This document shows positions 35,456-46,670 of a stretch of 64,000 nt of DNA, one piece after another. The stretch is taken from contig CP136069.1 in NCBI GenBank assembly GCA_032622095.1, positions 67,663,319-67,727,318 of the forward strand. The letters are read 5' to 3'. How positions within the stretch are numbered: position 1 is the first letter of the stretch; every line of letters begins with the position of its first letter. Below the pieces are notes generated by a model that worked only from the letters and a program-made list of their open reading frames with translations, ran no database searches and had not been told where the DNA came from. This stretch comes from Siphonodentalium dalli (Eukaryota; Mollusca; Scaphopoda; Gadilida; Siphonodentaliidae). A program made the position numbers and the translations under genes.

Positions 35456-38300
35456 ATTTAACCTAATGAGTAATGGATTGTCTTAAGGACTATAAATACT
35501 CATTTATTGGGGGAATACTTGATAAAAGTCAATGAACAGATATATTAAAACAATCATCACTAACATGTGCCCTTTGTGTCAATTTAGATAAGTAGTATAA
35601 AATTATATAATTTTTCTGAAGAAATTGAAATTGTATGCTCAAATTACCGGCCTCCAATTTCAAGTTGCCTATCTCTGATGTAAACATGTGTTCAGGTGAA
35701 CTATTTTATACTAACGAAATTAGTTGTTTATAGAGGATTTTTTTGTCAATAAAGAAATTACTTTTGCAGTATATAATATTGTGTTGCCAAACAGTTTTCA
35801 AGGCATGCTACTACTTCCCATTCTATAAGTTGAGTTCTCTCACTCTGTTCATCATATGAGTCGTCAAAATTTACACTATTTCGGTTATTGTAGACATTCT
35901 CACATACATCGTTACATGGTTAGTCTGCGGTGATACAAGCTCATTTGTTAGATTTATATGAATCTTTACAGCCACGGCTCAGTAGTCACAGTAGATCGGG
36001 AGGAAGTATAATCCGACCTTGTTTGTAAGACTCAATCAAAGAGCGACCAGCCATGGTTGTCAGTACATGGTACACCATGCAGGGGAGTTAGTGTGATGTG
36101 CCAATCACTAATAGGTCCGCACGGAGATGTGCTAATATAATTTCTTAAGGAGTCTGTGGCTGCTGGCGGTAGAAGATGTGTTCCAGTGTTCGGTTATACA
36201 ACATAAGACCGTGTGTGTTAATTTGTCGAATTGACATTATGGCTCACTATAATATAACCCACATGCAAACTTGGTACGATATATAGCGTCATCGTCAACA
36301 TTAATAGATTGCACAAATTGGTACAAAATTCGCATCACATTTTACTGTTTTAACAATTAAGTCAAACGGCTTCATTTTATAGGTGTTTGTGAATGTCGCA
36401 GCCCGTCAACGCGTGAATTAGAGGCAAGATTTCACACATCTCTTGGACATTATTGTCCGATATGTCGTTCACGGAAATGACACGTGACCTATTTTTGTTT
36501 TCAGTATGAAGAATCATCCTCGCTCCTATTCCTCGAGAAACATAAAATTCTAGTATTTTCTATGTACGTCAGGGGAATAAAAAACAATAACTTGCTTCCG
36601 ACCGAAGCGTGCTGCATTGTCTGCATGTAACAGCAAACCCGTTTCCGCTTCCTCGTGGTAACATACTAGCAAGAGATTAGGAACTAACTCTGGGCGAACG
36701 TCGCCATTCACGGACCGTATCACGTGACATTCGACCCAATGGCGAACATAATTCAGTGTTTTGAAACAGCATATAGATTCTGCACTCGACCATTCACGAA
36801 AAAATATAATCATGTCAAGGAGTCTTTGTTATGACCACCTGATAAATATGTGGCATTGTCTGGAACTGTGTCATGGACACAGAATATGTGAAGCCTTGCA
36901 TGAATACCAGGATTGTATTCTCGGGTTGCAGGAAAAAGGTAGCACAATGACTTATTCTGAAAAAGAAGTGCAATGTATTATACTATGCAACAACTTCAAC
37001 AATCTACTAATATCAACGATGACCCACTTACATACTGCCAAGAATTTGTATGTGCTTTATGTGACAAGTCGACATGTATTCAAGTCGATGAATTGCGATA
37101 AGTTTTCTTCTGTTGTAAAACGAGAACAATAACACCAAATGCAGACTTCTGAAGTAACACGTTTTTCTTGCAAACTATCAGGTAACTACTTGGCACAATA
37201 ACTCATACCTATTCTGGAATGCCATGTTCTTATAACCCTATGAAACTTGGGCTCCATATATATCCCGTCTATAATGCACGAGATACATGTTTATGGTTAC
37301 ATGATAACAATACTAGGCATGGCGATATGAGTTTCCCTAAAGTATGTCCCTTTACCTATTGCCCGTTTGAGTGTCATGTAAATAATGTTATCTCCTGGAC
37401 ACAGAGCGGGAATGGTCAGCACCAAGATGCACGTGCATAAGAACGAATCTATAACCAATGATGTTGCAAGATTCAGGCGTAATCATGATCGGCCAGTACA
37501 CTCTCATTGTCGCTTTCATGCCCGTCGGGTTCGTAGAATGGATCAACGCCATACTACTATTATAATCTTCGTATTGTTAACAAATCCAAATGATTTCAGT
37601 TGACCCAGAATATATACACACAAGCTGGGCAGAACCATAACAGCTAAATAGAGTCAAAATGTTTCCTATAAATCCTATAAAGTACTGAACCTTTTGACAT
37701 GCAGTGTATCGGATCGCCCCGCGGGCCCGGTCCATCCCCACGCGCTAATAGCCTAATAGTTAATCAAGCCATGATAGTTCTGCTTGTCTGCCCCAATGCC
37801 TGGCTAAAATGAACCCGCAACAGAAGTACAGGTATAGAAATCATAGTTACCGTGCATGAGATATATGGGTGCATGGGATTATATGGGATTGGTTTTCCAT
37901 GACGGCCATCGGTGGTCGCTGCGTGAGGGGCTCGAAGGTCCTACACACCAACAACGCATCGATGACACTTCATCCCTATCCAAATGCAGTTATGGAACTA
38001 CTGCGATTTGCAATTGGCTACAATGATTCATGCGAATTGGTATTTGGCCACCGACATCTCAGGATGTACTGGTGTATGAAATGTGAGGATAGCTGCATGG
38101 AATAACCGAAGTAGTGCCAATTTTGACTTAAATGGCTACCCTGAGGACGAGCACAGTCATTTGGGCATTTTCGTCAATGAATTACTCATCACATTGCATG
38201 AGTTGAGACAAGATATTAGAGTTCTTCAGTTTGTTGAGGAGCACCAGTGAATGCATTTCTTATCCCCATATGACGAACCCAGTTAAATTTGTGTCGGTAA
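35456..38300. other. Long non-coding stretch, no gene recognised
   Basis: Several open frames of 70-123 codons occur (for instance 36,761-37,132 +), but none has a recognisable motif or sibling in the window. No terminal repeats or tandem structure stand out. It could hold exons of an unrecognised gene or decayed transposon sequence. Confidence 0.4.
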
Positions 38301-38315
38301 GTTTGAAAATCTTAG

Positions 38316-38480
38316 ATGGTGGTAGCCGTTTTGGACGCCATCTTAAAACAATTATCAAATATGAAGTGTCCGAAGCTGTATATATCGTCATTTGTGTCTA
38401 GTGTCACAAAATGCGCACACAATAAGAAAATAACTCTCTGTAAACGCCTCACTCATCAGCCTTTGATAGCCATATGTGAC
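38316..38480 (+). repeat. Dispersed repeat copy (partner at 35.2 kb, inverted)
   Basis: Matches 35,335-35,165 on the opposite strand. Features in common are a TGGACGCCATCTTAAAACAA-like head, CAAATATGAAG, and CTCACTCATCAGCC against CTCTCACACATAAGCC. Confidence 0.6.
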
Positions 38481-38559
38481 CAGTTGAAATATATATATAT
38501 AATCGGCTTTGCACAAAAATTGAAAAAATATGAAATAGTTGACCAAAAAGTGATCATGT

Positions 38560-39420
38560 GAGGTTTTATGAATTTATAAATTCTGGACCAGTATCCTTGT
38601 GTGATTTATCCATACCCGTAATAAAATTTAATCACAATGTTGTAAAATTTTGAGAAATTAGTAAAAAAATACCATTTTTCACCATTTCCACCCAAATTGT
38701 CATCTTAGAACACGTTCGGACAAGGTTGTTTATAATTACCCTTCATCATTCTCTACGTTGTTTCATTTTATACCCGTAAAGCCTTCTTTGCATGCGGCAT
38801 TCTAAGTGTAAACTATACAATTCATTTTTCTAAGAAAATTATATTTTAGGGGGTGGGGTTAAGTTTATGCCCACAGCGCATTTTCACAGAAATATAATTG
38901 ACATTCCATCATCCAAATTGTTTTGCTAGGTCTTTGGGGCAATTTATTAGACATGTTGCCCGTCAATAGCCCATGTGTTTCACAAGTTATAGCCAATTAT
39001 ATGTGACACTATTTTTCAAAACCCATGCAATTTTTCGCAATTTCAAAATATTTATCGCATTTTTTTAAACTAGCTTATACATTGGTCCAGATGGGTAATT
39101 ATAAACCCAAGGGAGTGGGTGCAAATATAATTTCATAGTTTGAAAGTACAGTTAATATAAATATAGCTCTATTTTGATATTAATTATCTCAATAAGAAAT
39201 AACTTGTGATGTATATTTAGTTCTCGTATTCAGGGTTCCATACCTCCAGTTACAACATAACTATTTACCTAAGAACTGTTTTTACTTGTATATGTTGCAA
39301 AAATGTTGAATACAAACTATAGCATGTAAAATGGAAACAAAGATACCAAATACTATCAGTTTGCTATTGAAAAATTATCCAAATCATTTTTGGTATCTCT
39401 CTATGACATCGAAACTGTAT
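38560..39420. other. AT-rich non-coding stretch, nothing recognised
   Basis: No supported feature is seen. Confidence 0.45.
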
Positions 39421-39424
39421 GCAA

Positions 39425-39560
39425 CTAATGCACGAAACTTCAAGACCTAACAAAATAACACATTTCTTGCAACACTTCTTGTTCTTAACATATTATTTTA
39501 TACTCTAGGAACTTAATAAAATCAGTTTTGGAAAACAAATTCTGGATCCCTGAATTCATC
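39425..39560 (-). repeat. Fragment of the 410-bp array repeat
   Basis: CAAAATAACACATTTCTTGC, ACTTCTTGTTCTTAAC and TAGGAACTTAATAAAA are the complement of the end of the units at 20.2-22.9 kb. It is a solitary copy within the spacer. Confidence 0.75.
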
Positions 39561-39599
39561 TTTAACTCTTTAGTTCCCGCGCTAGGTGTGTAAGCCATT

Positions 39600-39905
39600 C
39601 TGTCATCTCCCTGCTGCTACACCATAACCAGACAATATTTCCCCAGGAGTTTTTGGCTCATCAGATAGTAAGTACTCCGTTACTCCATATATGGTGATAA
39701 ACATGCTTATGTGTTGATGCAGTGAGGATAATCTGTTGGACTGACAGTTGCATCTTGGCCTAATGGGCATAAGCCGGGACGTGTGTGTAATTTGATAAAA
39801 ATCGACACCTGCATGAGAACAAGAGCCCTGGGCAAGCAAGCATCTCGACCTTTTCTTTGGGATTAGTGTTGTGGTATGGTATGGTGTGATTTCATTCTGC
39901 AATAT
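39600..39905. other. Unrecognised open frame on the minus strand
   Basis: A 99-codon minus-strand frame covers 39,603-39,902. I see no motif, sibling or start context that supports it as a gene. It lies just upstream of the ORF-bearing repeat copy 3, on the opposite strand. Confidence 0.25.
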
Positions 39906-40098
39906 AATCTATATAAATACAAAATTCAATGTTTATAGTTTATCTCTGGCAGGGAGTGGAGCGAAACGGTCGTGATTGCTTCGACCTTATTAGTTCCTCT
40001 TTTGTCAGAGCGTTGAGTACGGGTGAGTCGTGTGGCCGCGCCTCCGGGTGAAGCTGCCCCCGTGCTTAACGCCAGTGAGACGGTTTTGGATTAGGCTT

Positions 40099-40917
40099 AT
40101 GGATTTAATCCCAGACGCCGTGTTGGCCGCAGTGCAAAGGAGTTCGGTAGTGGACATTGCTAACTGGAGTCTCCAGTCTAGCAGGGGCTACCTGACCCTT
40201 TGCCTGGAGTTCCGGACTGAAGATGCTGGCATCCAGAGATCGCAAGCCCGGGACACCAACTCCAAGACTGCCTCCTGTCATCTGAGTGGGAAGAAGAAGG
40301 GGCCGCCCAAGAAGAAGACGCCACCAAGGAGAAGAAGGGACGCCGCCAGACGAGCCAAATGGAAGAAGAGGGGGGTGACTGTTGATCTGCCAGTCACCCC
40401 TCCCCTTGTGGTTCAGCCGACGTCCAATGTCACAGCCGGCAGGTCGGAGTTGTCTGAGAGACGCCCAGACGACCCGACCTGCATGGAGACAGGCGACATC
40501 GCACCAGCTAGCAGGGACTCCGTTGATCTGCCGGAGGTCCCTGCTGTCGTCGTCGAGGCAAGTGGAAGAAGGGAGCAGGAAACCACCCCTGCTGTTCATG
40601 CCGCCTGCTTCGAGGTGGAACTGGACAGCTTGCCACCACGGACACCGGAGTACCAGCACATCCCGGTGTCCCCCAGCTCCACCGCCAGCAACAACAACAA
40701 CAACATCAGCGCAGGCTCCAATAAGTCTGCAGAAGAAATCATCCTTGACTCTGAGAGGGAAATCAAAAAAACGTTGGAAAGATCAGCAAAATCACTGGAA
40801 AGTTCAGAAAAATTACTCCAACTTCTTGAAGAACAAGAACAACATAAATCCCTTCCATCTCCAGAATCGTCAACTGAAAAAGGAAACCCAAAAAAGAAAA
40901 GAAAAAAGAAAAAATAA
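40099..40917 (+). CDS. ORF-bearing repeat, copy 3 (intact ORF, unknown function)
   Basis: ATG 40,099 starts MDLIPDAVLAAVQRSS, homologous to the ATG at 4,455 in copy 1. The frame is also open upstream to 40,030 without an ATG. The 272-residue product has an N-terminal block ending YLTLCLEFR and a strongly basic stretch, PKKKTPPRRRRDAARRAKW. Then come a conserved SRDSVDLPEVPAVVVEASG block and SLPPRTPEYQHIPVSPSS followed by an Asn run. A Lys/Glu/Ser-rich helical, coiled-coil-like segment (KKTLERSAKSLESSEKLLQL) precedes a terminal KKKRKKKK that could act as a nuclear localisation or RNA-binding tail. I recognise no catalytic domain. Three copies in 40 kb, with shared 3' ends, mark it as mobile. 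It could be the ORF1 of a retroelement or a non-autonomous element. Confidence 0.62.
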   Translation: MDLIPDAVLAAVQRSSVVDIANWSLQSSRGYLTLCLEFRTEDAGIQRSQARDTNSKTASCHLSGKKKGPPKKKTPPRRRRDAARRAKWKKRGVTVDLPVTPPLVVQPTSNVTAGRSELSERRPDDPTCMETGDIAPASRDSVDLPEVPAVVVEASGRREQETTPAVHAACFEVELDSLPPRTPEYQHIPVSPSSTASNNNNNISAGSNKSAEEIILDSEREIKKTLERSAKSLESSEKLLQLLEEQEQHKSLPSPESSTEKGNPKKKRKKKK

Positions 40918-41060
40918 TTACCATCACAAAATGCTCACTTTTTTTTTTTTATGATTCCCAATAAAGGCAACAACATGAGGGATTAAGGGGAGTTACCATT
41001 CGGTGCTTCCGACAATCCCGGGCTAGCCCCCCGAACCACTCACTCTATATAGTTATATAT
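40918..41060 (+). repeat. 3' UTR of ORF-bearing repeat copy 3
   Basis: Contains CCCAATAAAGGC (polyadenylation-like signal), then GGGATTAAGGGG and CCCGGGCTAGCCCCCCGAAC. The last block also occurs in the tail at 11,113-11,230, defining a shared 3' end for the family. Confidence 0.6.
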
Positions 41061-41343
41061 TGCATGGAGATGACATAGTCTCGAGGACCGTCTTCCTGTC
41101 ACCTCCATGTGCAGGTAAATAATAATTATTGGCGAGAAATCAGGTCAGGTGATGATTTCATTAAACATATAAACAAGTAAATTAATAAGATTATATATGT
41201 GCCCCTGGTCCAGATATAATATATATAAATTGCACATATTTTAGTTTTGACGAGTACAGGAGTGTCGATTGGGATGCGGGGATTAATTAATCAGTATTGA
41301 AGTTAGCACGGAACTGTTCTACAATCATAGCACTTGGTATTAT

Positions 41344-41900
41344 TGTCCCCCGAAAAAATTATTTTTGGGGGACTATTGTAATCAGCTGCGTCCGTGCGTT
41401 CCTCCGAATTATAACTCCAGTAATGATCATCCGATTCTATTGAAACTTGGTGTGTAGGTGCTCTGCAATTCTCGGTTTGATCCGATGTTCTTTTGTGGAG
41501 TTATTTCCCTTTTTTGTTTACTTAGAAAATTTCTCACTTTTTCGTTTTCCCGATGATATCAATGTTTGGATCCTTTAATTGCAAATACCGTTTTTATGTG
41601 GATCAGTAATATCAAGATACATGTTGAGTTCGAATTTGAGTTTGATCCGATGATTTGTCCTAGAGTTATGGACTTTTTTCGACTTAAAAAATTAAATTTT
41701 CTTGTTTTTTCTTTGGTTTCCGGATGACAACTCAAGTTTGGATTGTTTAATTGGAAATATCAAAATACATATCATATCAAAATACAGGTCAAATTCGAAT
41801 TTGAGTTTGATCCAATGATTTTTCCCGGAGTTATGGGCCTTTCGACTTTGAAAAACATTTTTTATAATTTTCTGTATGAGGGTACCTTCATGGTGTAATC
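41344..41900. repeat. Hairpin-headed dispersed repeat (relative of 20,973-21,832)
   Basis: The head TGTCCCCCGAAAAAA...TTTTTGGGGGACTA forms a hairpin. It is followed by CAGCTGCGTCCGTGCG and GAAACTTGGTGTGTAGG, then diverged subunits with GAGTTTGATCCGATGATTT (about 41,640) and its repeat at about 41,805. Confidence 0.6.
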
Positions 41901-42167
41901 AACTCCTCCTACACTTTTGATCGTAGATATTTGAAACTTCAGAGTTTTGTTACCCACATATTGGAGATGTGCAACATGTATATAGATTACGGAAAGATTA
42001 TTTTCTTACGGAATTATTAAGTAATATTAACCCTTTCGACTTAGAACATTTCAACATTTTTTTAAATTTCTTTAACAAAGTGGCGTCGACTTGCCAAGTT
42101 TTCGGGGGACACTGGTCGGCTGACCGTTTATTACATTTGAAATTTGGCGGATACATTTTGGTGTAAA

Positions 42168-45070
42168 CAATATTTATTCCCAATACAAAACAAGATGAAT
42201 ATTTTACTAATGCTAATGGATGAGTATGGGTGATTGGAAAGGGATGAGACAACAAGCCTATTGTGGCTTTTTTGTAAGTCCTCTCCCAGATCGCTTAAAT
42301 TTTCCGAACTACATAAGGCCGTTCGGGCGTGTCAGACGGGAATTTTTCTGGTTTGTACTTTAAATAACTTATTGGTGATTTTGATATAGATCGCACTCAA
42401 CAACAGATAACAAGAGATAAGATAAGAACTGGAGTGGGGTGTGATTAGGGAATTAAAGGTAACCAATGGGACGAAAGGAGAGTAGTTAGGTTTAAGAAAG
42501 GTCAGAAAGATAGGATGGTCAATGGGGGCGGGGTAGTTTAACATTCGGCTGTAGAATTATATGTCAATTGTGTATAACTTGGCGTACAGAGACTACATGA
42601 GTTAGCTGGGCAGTCAGGCTTTCCGAATTATGACATTATGTATGACTTTATATATGACTCAATGGCAGAAGACATGTGACATAGTATTACGTTTAGAATC
42701 GTTTTGTACTAATTATGTATCTTTGTGCGGCCTCGAAAATACTATGATTTTCCCTAATGGAACTTTCGGGTGAACCCTCGAGTAGGGTTCTTTCTGATAA
42801 TATTATGTTTGGTAGAGATGATAGCAATTCCAATCTTGATGCCTGGTATAAATGGCATTCTAACAGGTAATGATGGGCTGTTTCAACAGCACCGCATGCA
42901 CAATATGGGTCGGGCCTAACAAAATTGGTCATGAGGTCGAAGTTCAAATTACTACATTTCAGTCTCAATCGTGTGTGGTATACTTGGGATTTGCGACTAT
43001 GGCAATGATAGTAGTATGGATGTGTGTATATACGATCGTCAGCAAGTGACTCTTTAAACTTGTCCAGGTTGGTACAATTTTTTACACACTATTCCAATCG
43101 CTTATTGTAGAGATTAAAAATGTATCTTTATAAATATCCTTTGTGGCGTCCAATGGTAGTCGTATTGCATGATGTCTAAGATTATAACCGGTTTGGTTTT
43201 CAGAGTGACAAATATAATTTCGTAGTTACACGGGTGCTGTACTATTAACTATTTTGTGGAATTGTATATGCTTTTGTTTTTTCCTCCTTGATGCCAGGGT
43301 CTCCCAACCAGTATCTAATAGTATGCTCTCTTTACTGGCGCTGTTCGTCGCTCCAGTAACGATCCTTGCCATTTCAAATTGTATTTTCTCTATATCATTG
43401 CTGAGATAATTAGGACAATTATCCCATACTGGTGATGCATATTCAAGCACTGGTCTTACATAGGCAAAGTATATTCTTTCCAGTGTTTTACGGTTCAATG
43501 AAAATCTGTGTTTCCTAACTAGATTAACCCGTTTCCATGCCTTTTCGATCGTGATGCGGATGTGTGTGCACCACGTACCTCGGTTGATTTAAACAATATT
43601 TATTAGCCCCAATATTACATTTATGATGAACAACATTTAGATGATGGAAACATGAGTAGAATAGAAAAGGGGAAGAGGATTTAGCAGCAAGCAGATATGT
43701 GCTTTTGTTGAGCTATCTCCTCAGACAAGTAGAAACATTGTAGAAATCAAGAAAGATCGAGCGAATGGCAAGTGGTCGAGTTAGAGAAACAATAGGTTTA
43801 AGAAGTGATGGTATATTAATATTATGATGTACATACGAGTTTACAATAAGTGTTGAAATGATAAATAAGCTTATGTGGATAATAATGAGAGGGGTGTATT
43901 CACAATGAATACGAGACAGAGTTAGGTGAAGCGATAGAAATAAAGAGCTTGTATGTGAAAGAAAAGTCGGTACCACTGTTATGAACATTTTTAGACTAAC
44001 TTGTGGAAAGAATTATTTTGAAAATGAATTGTTTTGAAAATAAATGTGGAAACTAAATATGAAAACTAAATATCTACGTACCTCGGTTATTGAAGATCAG
44101 TCCGAGGTGTTTATGAAAAGGAACTTCGATTAAGGTGGTAGTTCCCATAGTTAGTGGGGGGTGGTGAACGTCTGTATCCTTTCTTGCTATTAACATTGAT
44201 TCGGTTTTTAGTGGATTGAACTCGACAAGCCATTTTTTTTTTACCATTGATCGAGCGTATATAGGTCATCATTTAGTACATTAGCGGCTAGCGCAGGACT
44301 TTCAACTGTCAGGTATATTGAGGTATCATCGGCAAAGAGGCGGATGTTACTTGTTATGTTTACTGCAATATCGTTTATGTAGACCAAAAATAAAAGAGGG
44401 CCAAGCACAGATCACTGGGGTACACCGGCGGTTACTTGTTGCCATTCGGAAAAACTTCCTTCAATCCCTACTCTCTGCTTCCTGTTAGCAAGGTATGATT
44501 TGATGAGGTTAAGCAAATTCCCAGATACTCCGACTTTTTCGAGTTTATGGATTAGTCCCAGCACTCCCATGTGCCAGACCTTATCGAATGCTTTGCTGAT
44601 ATCACAAACTATGCATCGGACTACTTTACCCTCGTTTAAAGAAATGCTTATGTAATCGTATATGTCTGTTAGCTGGAATACAGTTGAGTCACTCTTCATA
44701 AACCCAGATTGATAATTAGATAAGATATTGTTTTCTTTATGAAATTCCGAGAGATATTTGTGAATGCACTTCTCGAATACTTTTGATACACAACTCAAAA
44801 GAGAGATTGGGCGGTAGTTGTTCACAAGACTGGTATCACCAGTTTTAAATATCGGCGTGACATTTGATATTTTCCATTCTGGTGGATAATAGCTATTCTT
44901 GATAAAAGAATTGAAATAAAATGATAATGGTTCACACAATGATGATGCACAATTCTTCAGGACTTTTGGGCTTACACAGTCTGGTCCGCTGGATTTTGCC
45001 ACCTTGAGGCCCCTCAGTGCGGTATACACGTCGACAGATGTAAGTTTTATAAAAGATATACGGATACATT
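42168..45070 (-). mobile_element. CR1/jockey-like LINE, minus strand, truncated and decayed
   Basis: Reading down the minus strand from ~45,070: RT domain with SSGPDCVSPKVLK, NNYRPISLLSCVSKVFEK and CDISKAFDKVWH, then GVPQ followed by TGA at 44,414-44,412. The family has Gly there, so this is a nonsense mutation in the RT core. The frame then continues SVLGPLLFLVYINDI and FADD. A frameshift at the T-run near 44,230 follows, then HLGLIFNNR, which continues across the nested insertion into KAWKRVNLVRKH and YFAYVRPVLEYASPVWD. The C-terminal CACGAVETAHHYLLEC motif ends at about 42,690, and the 3' UTR runs to ~42,168 with an AATAAA-like end. The endonuclease part is missing. The element is inactive. 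Confidence 0.88.
43586..44075 (-). mobile_element. 490-bp retroposed insertion nested in the LINE
   Basis: ACGTACCTCGGTT occurs at 43,573-43,585 and again at 44,076-44,088, an exact 13-bp target duplication. Removing the insert and one duplicate rejoins the LINE protein (FNNRGT then WCTHIRITIEKAW). The insert's minus-strand 3' end (CTAATAAATATTGTTTAAAT) resembles the host LINE's own 3' end (GAATAAATATTGTTTACACC near 42,168). So it is probably a 5'-truncated copy of a related LINE, or a SINE that borrows its tail. Confidence 0.85.
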
Positions 45071-45526
45071 TTCAACGTTGATTTAATCAATTTATATCAA
45101 ACTAGATTTAAATATGGTTCTTGGTGTGAGCTTTCTCAGATTTTTGTGGAGGTCAGACCATATTTTGATGAACGAAACCGGAAGTCATGACGTTAACAGT
45201 GCCATTCAATTACTGGCCATTAGCCAACCCACTGTTAGAACTCGGACCACGGGTTGGACATCCACCTAAACAGTCAGTATTAAATACATGGCAATTACAC
45301 ACGAGACTTCATATATATCGATGGGACGGTACTCTACTTTACTGTGCTTTTTGGCTTTCACTATGCATTATTTTAATATTTTCAAGGTCGTTTATTCCAC
45401 CATAAACCATGCTGACATAATCAATCGGATAGAGATTTGAACATCACACCTAGATAGAAACAGCCAGCGACGAGTGCATGGCAATTACACAGTTATCACA
45501 GAGAATAAATTGTAACGCCCCATAGC

Positions 45527-45675
45527 TGTACTAATGCATGGGAGTAGATACCCATTGTCTTGCTAAGAATTAGTTTGCGTCTGTTCACTCACCACGGCAC
45601 TGTACTAATGCACGGGAGTAGATACCCATTGTCTTGCTAAGAAATAGTTTGAGTCTGTTCATTCACCACGGTACT
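45527..45675. repeat. Two-copy tandem repeat, period 74 bp
   Basis: TGTACTAATGCATGGGAGTA through TTCACTCACCACGGCAC (from 45,527) is repeated with few changes from 45,601. Confidence 0.88.
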
Positions 45676-45864
45676 GTTCCGATACATTCAAGTCGGGAGA
45701 ATACATTAATTGCCGCCGGTGGGTCATGGCCACAAGGCATCGATCGCATTCGTAGCCAGCTTTTAAGACCCAATATATGGCGTCATCGCACATGTGAATT
45801 TTCAAACAAATTCAATTTCATTTCAAACAATCAGTTTGAAGGGAAAATCATTATTATTTAAAAC

Positions 45865-46530
45865 CAATGTATGCTCTGGTATTATAACAACATGTGTTTA
45901 CCCTCACAATATGCGAGATATGTTCGAATTATGAAAAATAGTGGTTTTAGAAAATAAAATAAACATTTTTTATTAAGGTCGATAAACAATATTTTCAAAA
46001 AACACACTGCATTATCTAGACTATGAACCCAACTAGGGTGTGCGCTCAGTCTACCATATGAGAGCATGAATCTGCGAAAAAATATATGAAACATTTTTCC
46101 TTACATATTTTAGTTTTTTTGGCAGCCTTTTGCAGAACTGTTTTTTATCAGGTAAAGGACTAAGACAACATAAAACAACACAATATTATTCAACCACGTT
46201 TCCAATAATCTGGCAGACATAAATACTAATTACTGGTTGATCTTTTCAGACATTGTGTAGTTTTATGGTGATTTTTCCTTTAAAAAAAAAAATAGTTCTG
46301 CAAATGGCCACCAAAAAACATAAATATGAAACGGAAAGTGTTTTATTTATTCTCTCGCAGACGGTGATGATTTCAGATGGTAGACTGAGCGCATACCCTA
46401 ATTGGGTTCATATAGTCTAGATTATGCAGTGTGTTTTTTCCCTGTCAAACTGTCTATCGACCTACATGAAAAAATGGTTTATTTAACCACTTTTTAAATT
46501 AATTCTGATATCTCTCATGCTGTGAGGGTA
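45865..46530. repeat. Imperfect ~660-bp palindrome at the inner end of the right arm
   Basis: The block 45,865-46,150 and the minus strand of 46,530-46,270 both contain CTCACA(A/G)(C/T)ATG(C/A)GAGATA, ACACACTGCAT(T/A)ATCTAGACT and GGCAGCC/GGCCATTTGCAGAACT. The second half is also the counterpart of 23,020-23,385 in the left arm. The segment is thus present three times: once on the left, twice mirrored on the right. Confidence 0.8.
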
Positions 46531-46559
46531 AACAATATACAGTTATCGCCCGCGATTGA

Positions 46560-46670
46560 GTGAGACACGGGGATTTGTCGCCCGCTCGAGACCTGGAATG
46601 TCACCCGAGGGCCGCCAGGCCCGAGGGTGACATTCCAGGTCGAGAGCGGCGACAAATCCCCGTGTCTCAC
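46560..46670. repeat. GC-rich ~110-bp hairpin
   Basis: 46,560-46,607 and 46,623-46,670 are near-perfect complements with one or two small bulges, from GTGAGACACGGGGATTTGTC to its complement. Between them is a G/C-rich loop. It lies at the start of the right-arm-specific insertion. Confidence 0.9.

Noticed and set aside
36550-37132. Overlapping open frames (87 codons minus, 123 codons plus) as genes
   Set aside because: No motif, no homologue within the window, mutually overlapping on opposite strands, and no splice or start context that supports either.
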